Below are positions 62,576-64,000 of a DNA stretch of 64,000 nt, piece after piece. Below the pieces are notes generated by a model. The model was given only the letters and a program-made list of their open reading frames with translations, ran no database searches and was not told the origin of the DNA. Position 1 is the stretch's first letter; each line of letters opens with the position of its first letter. Origin of the DNA: Stutzerimonas nitrititolerans. GTDB lineage: Bacteria; Pseudomonadota; Gammaproteobacteria; Pseudomonadales; Pseudomonadaceae. The position numbers and the translations under genes are program-made. The DNA is taken from contig NZ_RFFL01000004.1 of the NCBI RefSeq assembly GCF_003696285.1, positions 248,001 to 312,000 on the forward strand, given 5' to 3'.

Positions 62576-63268
62576 ATGCGCAAGACCCTGTTTACCGCTT
62601 CCGTGCTGGCCGTGGCCCTGGCCGCCCCTTTCGCCCAGGCTCATCAGGCCGGTGATGTGATCGTGCGTGCCGGTGCGATTACCGTTGATCCGCGTGAAGA
62701 AACATCAGGCGTTTTCGTGGACCGTGGAGCGCTGGCTGGCACTGATCTTGGCGGCAAAGCCTCGCTGGACAGCGACACGCAGCTCGGCCTTAACTTTGCG
62801 TACATGCTCACAGATCACATTGGCATCGAATTGCTCGCTGCAACACCTTTCCAACATGACGTGTCTATTTCTGGAACAGCCGGCGGTATCGCAGATGGCA
62901 AGCTTGGCGACCTTAAGCACCTACCGCCAACCTTGAGCCTCGTCTACTACCCAATGGATAGCAAATCAGCTTTTCAGCCTTATGTAGGCGCTGGCGTTAA
63001 TTACACTTGGTTTTTCGACGAAAGCGTCGGAAGCGCCGCTACTGCAGGCGGTTTTGATAACTTTCGGGTGAAGAATTCTTGGGGCTGGGCTGCCCAAGTC
63101 GGTATGGATTACATGCTGACCGACCAAATCATGGTCAATGCGCAGGTACGCTACATCGATATCGATACCGATGCGTATGTGGACAACACCATTCTTGGCG
63201 TTCGCGCCAAAGTCGACGTAGAAGTAGACCCGATGGTCTACATGGTCGGCCTCGGCTACAAGTTCTGA
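62576..63268 (+). CDS. ompW: Outer membrane protein OmpW (OprG-like)
   Basis: The 230-residue eight-stranded barrel porin has a signal peptide (MRKTLFTASVLAVALAAPFAQA) followed by HQAGDVIVRAGAITVDPREETSGVF; strands include LGLNFAYMLTDHIGIELLAATPF and LSLVYYPM..FQPYVGAGVNYTWFF, ending PMVYMVGLGYKF with a terminal Phe. OmpW proteins admit small hydrophobic or amphipathic molecules. The middle of the gene is more AT-rich than its first 100 bases or the neighbours. GGAG precedes ATG 62576. A strong terminator follows. Confidence 0.95.
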   Translation: MRKTLFTASVLAVALAAPFAQAHQAGDVIVRAGAITVDPREETSGVFVDRGALAGTDLGGKASLDSDTQLGLNFAYMLTDHIGIELLAATPFQHDVSISGTAGGIADGKLGDLKHLPPTLSLVYYPMDSKSAFQPYVGAGVNYTWFFDESVGSAATAGGFDNFRVKNSWGWAAQVGMDYMLTDQIMVNAQVRYIDIDTDAYVDNTILGVRAKVDVEVDPMVYMVGLGYKF

Positions 63269-63300
63269 CGAAACCGGCAACCGCCGAATCGCAGACAGAA

Positions 63301-63330
63301 CAAAGGCGCCTTCGAGGCGCCTTTGCTTTT
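63301..63330 (+). terminator. Terminator of ompW
   Basis: A perfect 10-bp stem, CAAAGGCGCC/GGCGCCTTTG, with loop TTCGA is followed by CTTTT, 32 bases after the stop. Confidence 0.9.
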
Positions 63331-63360
63331 CCCGTGATCTACCCCAGCCCTCGCGCCTTT

Positions 63361-63393
63361 CGTAGGGTGGAAAACCGCGAAGCGTTTTCCACG
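63361..63393. repeat. GTAGGGTGGA palindrome, copy 4
   Basis: CGTAGGGTGGAAAACCGCG, then AAGCGTTTTCCACG. GTGGAAAA pairs with TTTTCCAC, with the GCGAAGC centre. Close to the copy at 41624. Lies between the ompW terminator and the epimerase stop. Confidence 0.8.
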
Positions 63394-63430
63394 TCTGCCA
63401 CTGGCATCCACCTATTGGCGGGCAAGGGGA

Positions 63431-64000
63431 CTAACGACCGAGCAACTTAGCCAGTCCGTCGCGCATATCGGTCGCCGGTTCCGGCAAACGGAAACGCTGC
63501 AACAACCGTGCATTGTTCGCCCGCGAATGGCGAATGTCACCGCTACGCGCCGCCTGGTAGCTGACGGGCGGTAGCCCACCCAATACATCCCCGATGGCCG
63601 CCAGCAATCCATTCAACGAGGTGGCGCGATTGAGCCCGACGTTGATCGCCCCTTCTTCGACCGTGGCAACCTCCAGCGCCTGCACCAGCAGCTCGACCAG
63701 ATCGCCGACATAAAGGAAATCGCGGGTCTGCTCGCCATCGCCGAACACGGCGATGGGGAGTCCTTTCTGCGCACGCTCGGTGAAGATGCTGATCACACCC
63801 GAATAGGGGGAAGACGGATCCTGGCGCGGCCCGTAGATATTGAAGAAGCGGAACACCACCGGCTCCAGCCCGTGCTGGCTCCGATAGAAATCGAGGTAAT
63901 GCTCGCTGGCCAGTTTGTCCGCGGCGTAGGGCGTCAGCGGTGCCTTCGGCGTGTTCTCGTCGATGGATTGCCCTTCGCCGTTATTGCCGTAAATCGCCGC
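63431..64000 (-). CDS. NAD-dependent epimerase/dehydratase (extended SDR), N-terminal part missing
   Basis: The frame is open to the window end, so about 189 C-terminal residues are seen and the N-terminal NAD-binding motif lies outside. The fragment starts AAIYGNNGEGQSIDEN and has the catalytic YAADK (TPYAADKLASEHYL), then FRFFNIYGPRQDPSSPYSGVISIF, FGDGEQTRDFLYVGDLVELL and INVGLNRATSLNGLL. These are marks of the GalE/WbpP-type sugar-nucleotide epimerases of LPS or polysaccharide synthesis. In P. aeruginosa an epimerase (PA4068) also lies beside oprG (recalled). Substrate is not known. Confidence 0.88.
   Translation of the reverse strand, partial: AAIYGNNGEGQSIDENTPKAPLTPYAADKLASEHYLDFYRSQHGLEPVVFRFFNIYGPRQDPSSPYSGVISIFTERAQKGLPIAVFGDGEQTRDFLYVGDLVELLVQALEVATVEEGAINVGLNRATSLNGLLAAIGDVLGGLPPVSYQAARSGDIRHSRANNARLLQRFRLPEPATDMRDGLAKLLGR

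Overview
This window is chromosomal DNA of a Pseudomonas-type gammaproteobacterium. The basis is family-level similarity plus gene order remembered from P. aeruginosa PAO1: minor pilin genes, then ispH-fkpB-lspA-ileS-ribF-murJ, rpsT, creA-proB-obg-rpmA-rplU, ispB, fklB and a Lon-like protease. Other PAO1-like blocks are radA/mapZ, a Zur-box zinc operon, and ompW (oprG) next to an epimerase. The order is a mosaic of PAO1 blocks. The many short dispersed repeats and a nitric oxide reductase cluster fit the mendocina/stutzeri side of the genus, but the species cannot be fixed from sequence alone. No tRNA, rRNA, CRISPR array, prophage or transposase gene was seen.

Layout. 1-3.9 kb: 3' part of pilY1 and pilE, visibly richer in AT than what follows. 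3.9-17 kb: housekeeping genes, almost all on the minus strand (isoprenoid, lipoprotein, tRNA charging, flavin, peptidoglycan, proline, ribosome), then ispB on plus. 17-22 kb: a small Fur-box gene, fklB, yqhA, a small conserved gene and a Lon-like protease. 22.2-29.1 kb: a respiratory and nitrosative-stress cluster on plus: di-haem cytochrome c peroxidase behind an ANR/FNR-type box, a cupin, a tiny membrane ORF, a double-haem norC, norB, norQ, norD. 29-43.9 kb: mscL, ydcH-like, copD-like, radA, the PilZ protein mapZ, a membrane methyltransferase, glyA, a PAS-GGDEF-EAL protein, ettA, gntK, gdhA, fpr, rlmG. 44.3-48.0 kb: a three-subunit molybdenum aldehyde/xanthine oxidoreductase (minus). 48.3-53.7 kb: purine permease, trmA, cytochrome b561, DUF4345, DUF411 and a zinc metallopeptidase. 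54.1-57.3 kb: a Zur-type zinc operon (His-rich protein, ABC ATPase, ABC permease, DUF3299). 57.5-62.4 kb (minus): a six-gene TtpC/TonB2-type energy-transduction operon behind a Fur-like box. 62.6-63.3 kb: ompW behind an ANR-like box. 63.4-64 kb: an epimerase cut by the window end.

How they work together. Metal and oxygen control recur: two Fur-like boxes, one Zur-like box and two ANR-like boxes can be read directly. The NO/peroxide cluster looks like one detoxification unit in which electrons from cytochromes feed CcpA and NorCB, with NorQ/NorD inserting the NorB metal centre. The TonB2 operon and the zinc ABC operon lie back to back with OmpW, giving a metal-uptake neighbourhood.

Between genes there are at least four repeat families: (1) elements with ends close to AGGGTCTGTTG, from about 37-bp palindromes to a 265-bp MITE-like element whose end supplies the stop codon of a c-di-GMP gene; (2) GTAGGGTGGA...TCCACCCTACG palindromes; (3) GTAGGGCCGAA palindromes; (4) GTGGGAGC REP-like units. 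A 450-bp gap at 43.9-44.3 kb holds four consecutive hairpins.
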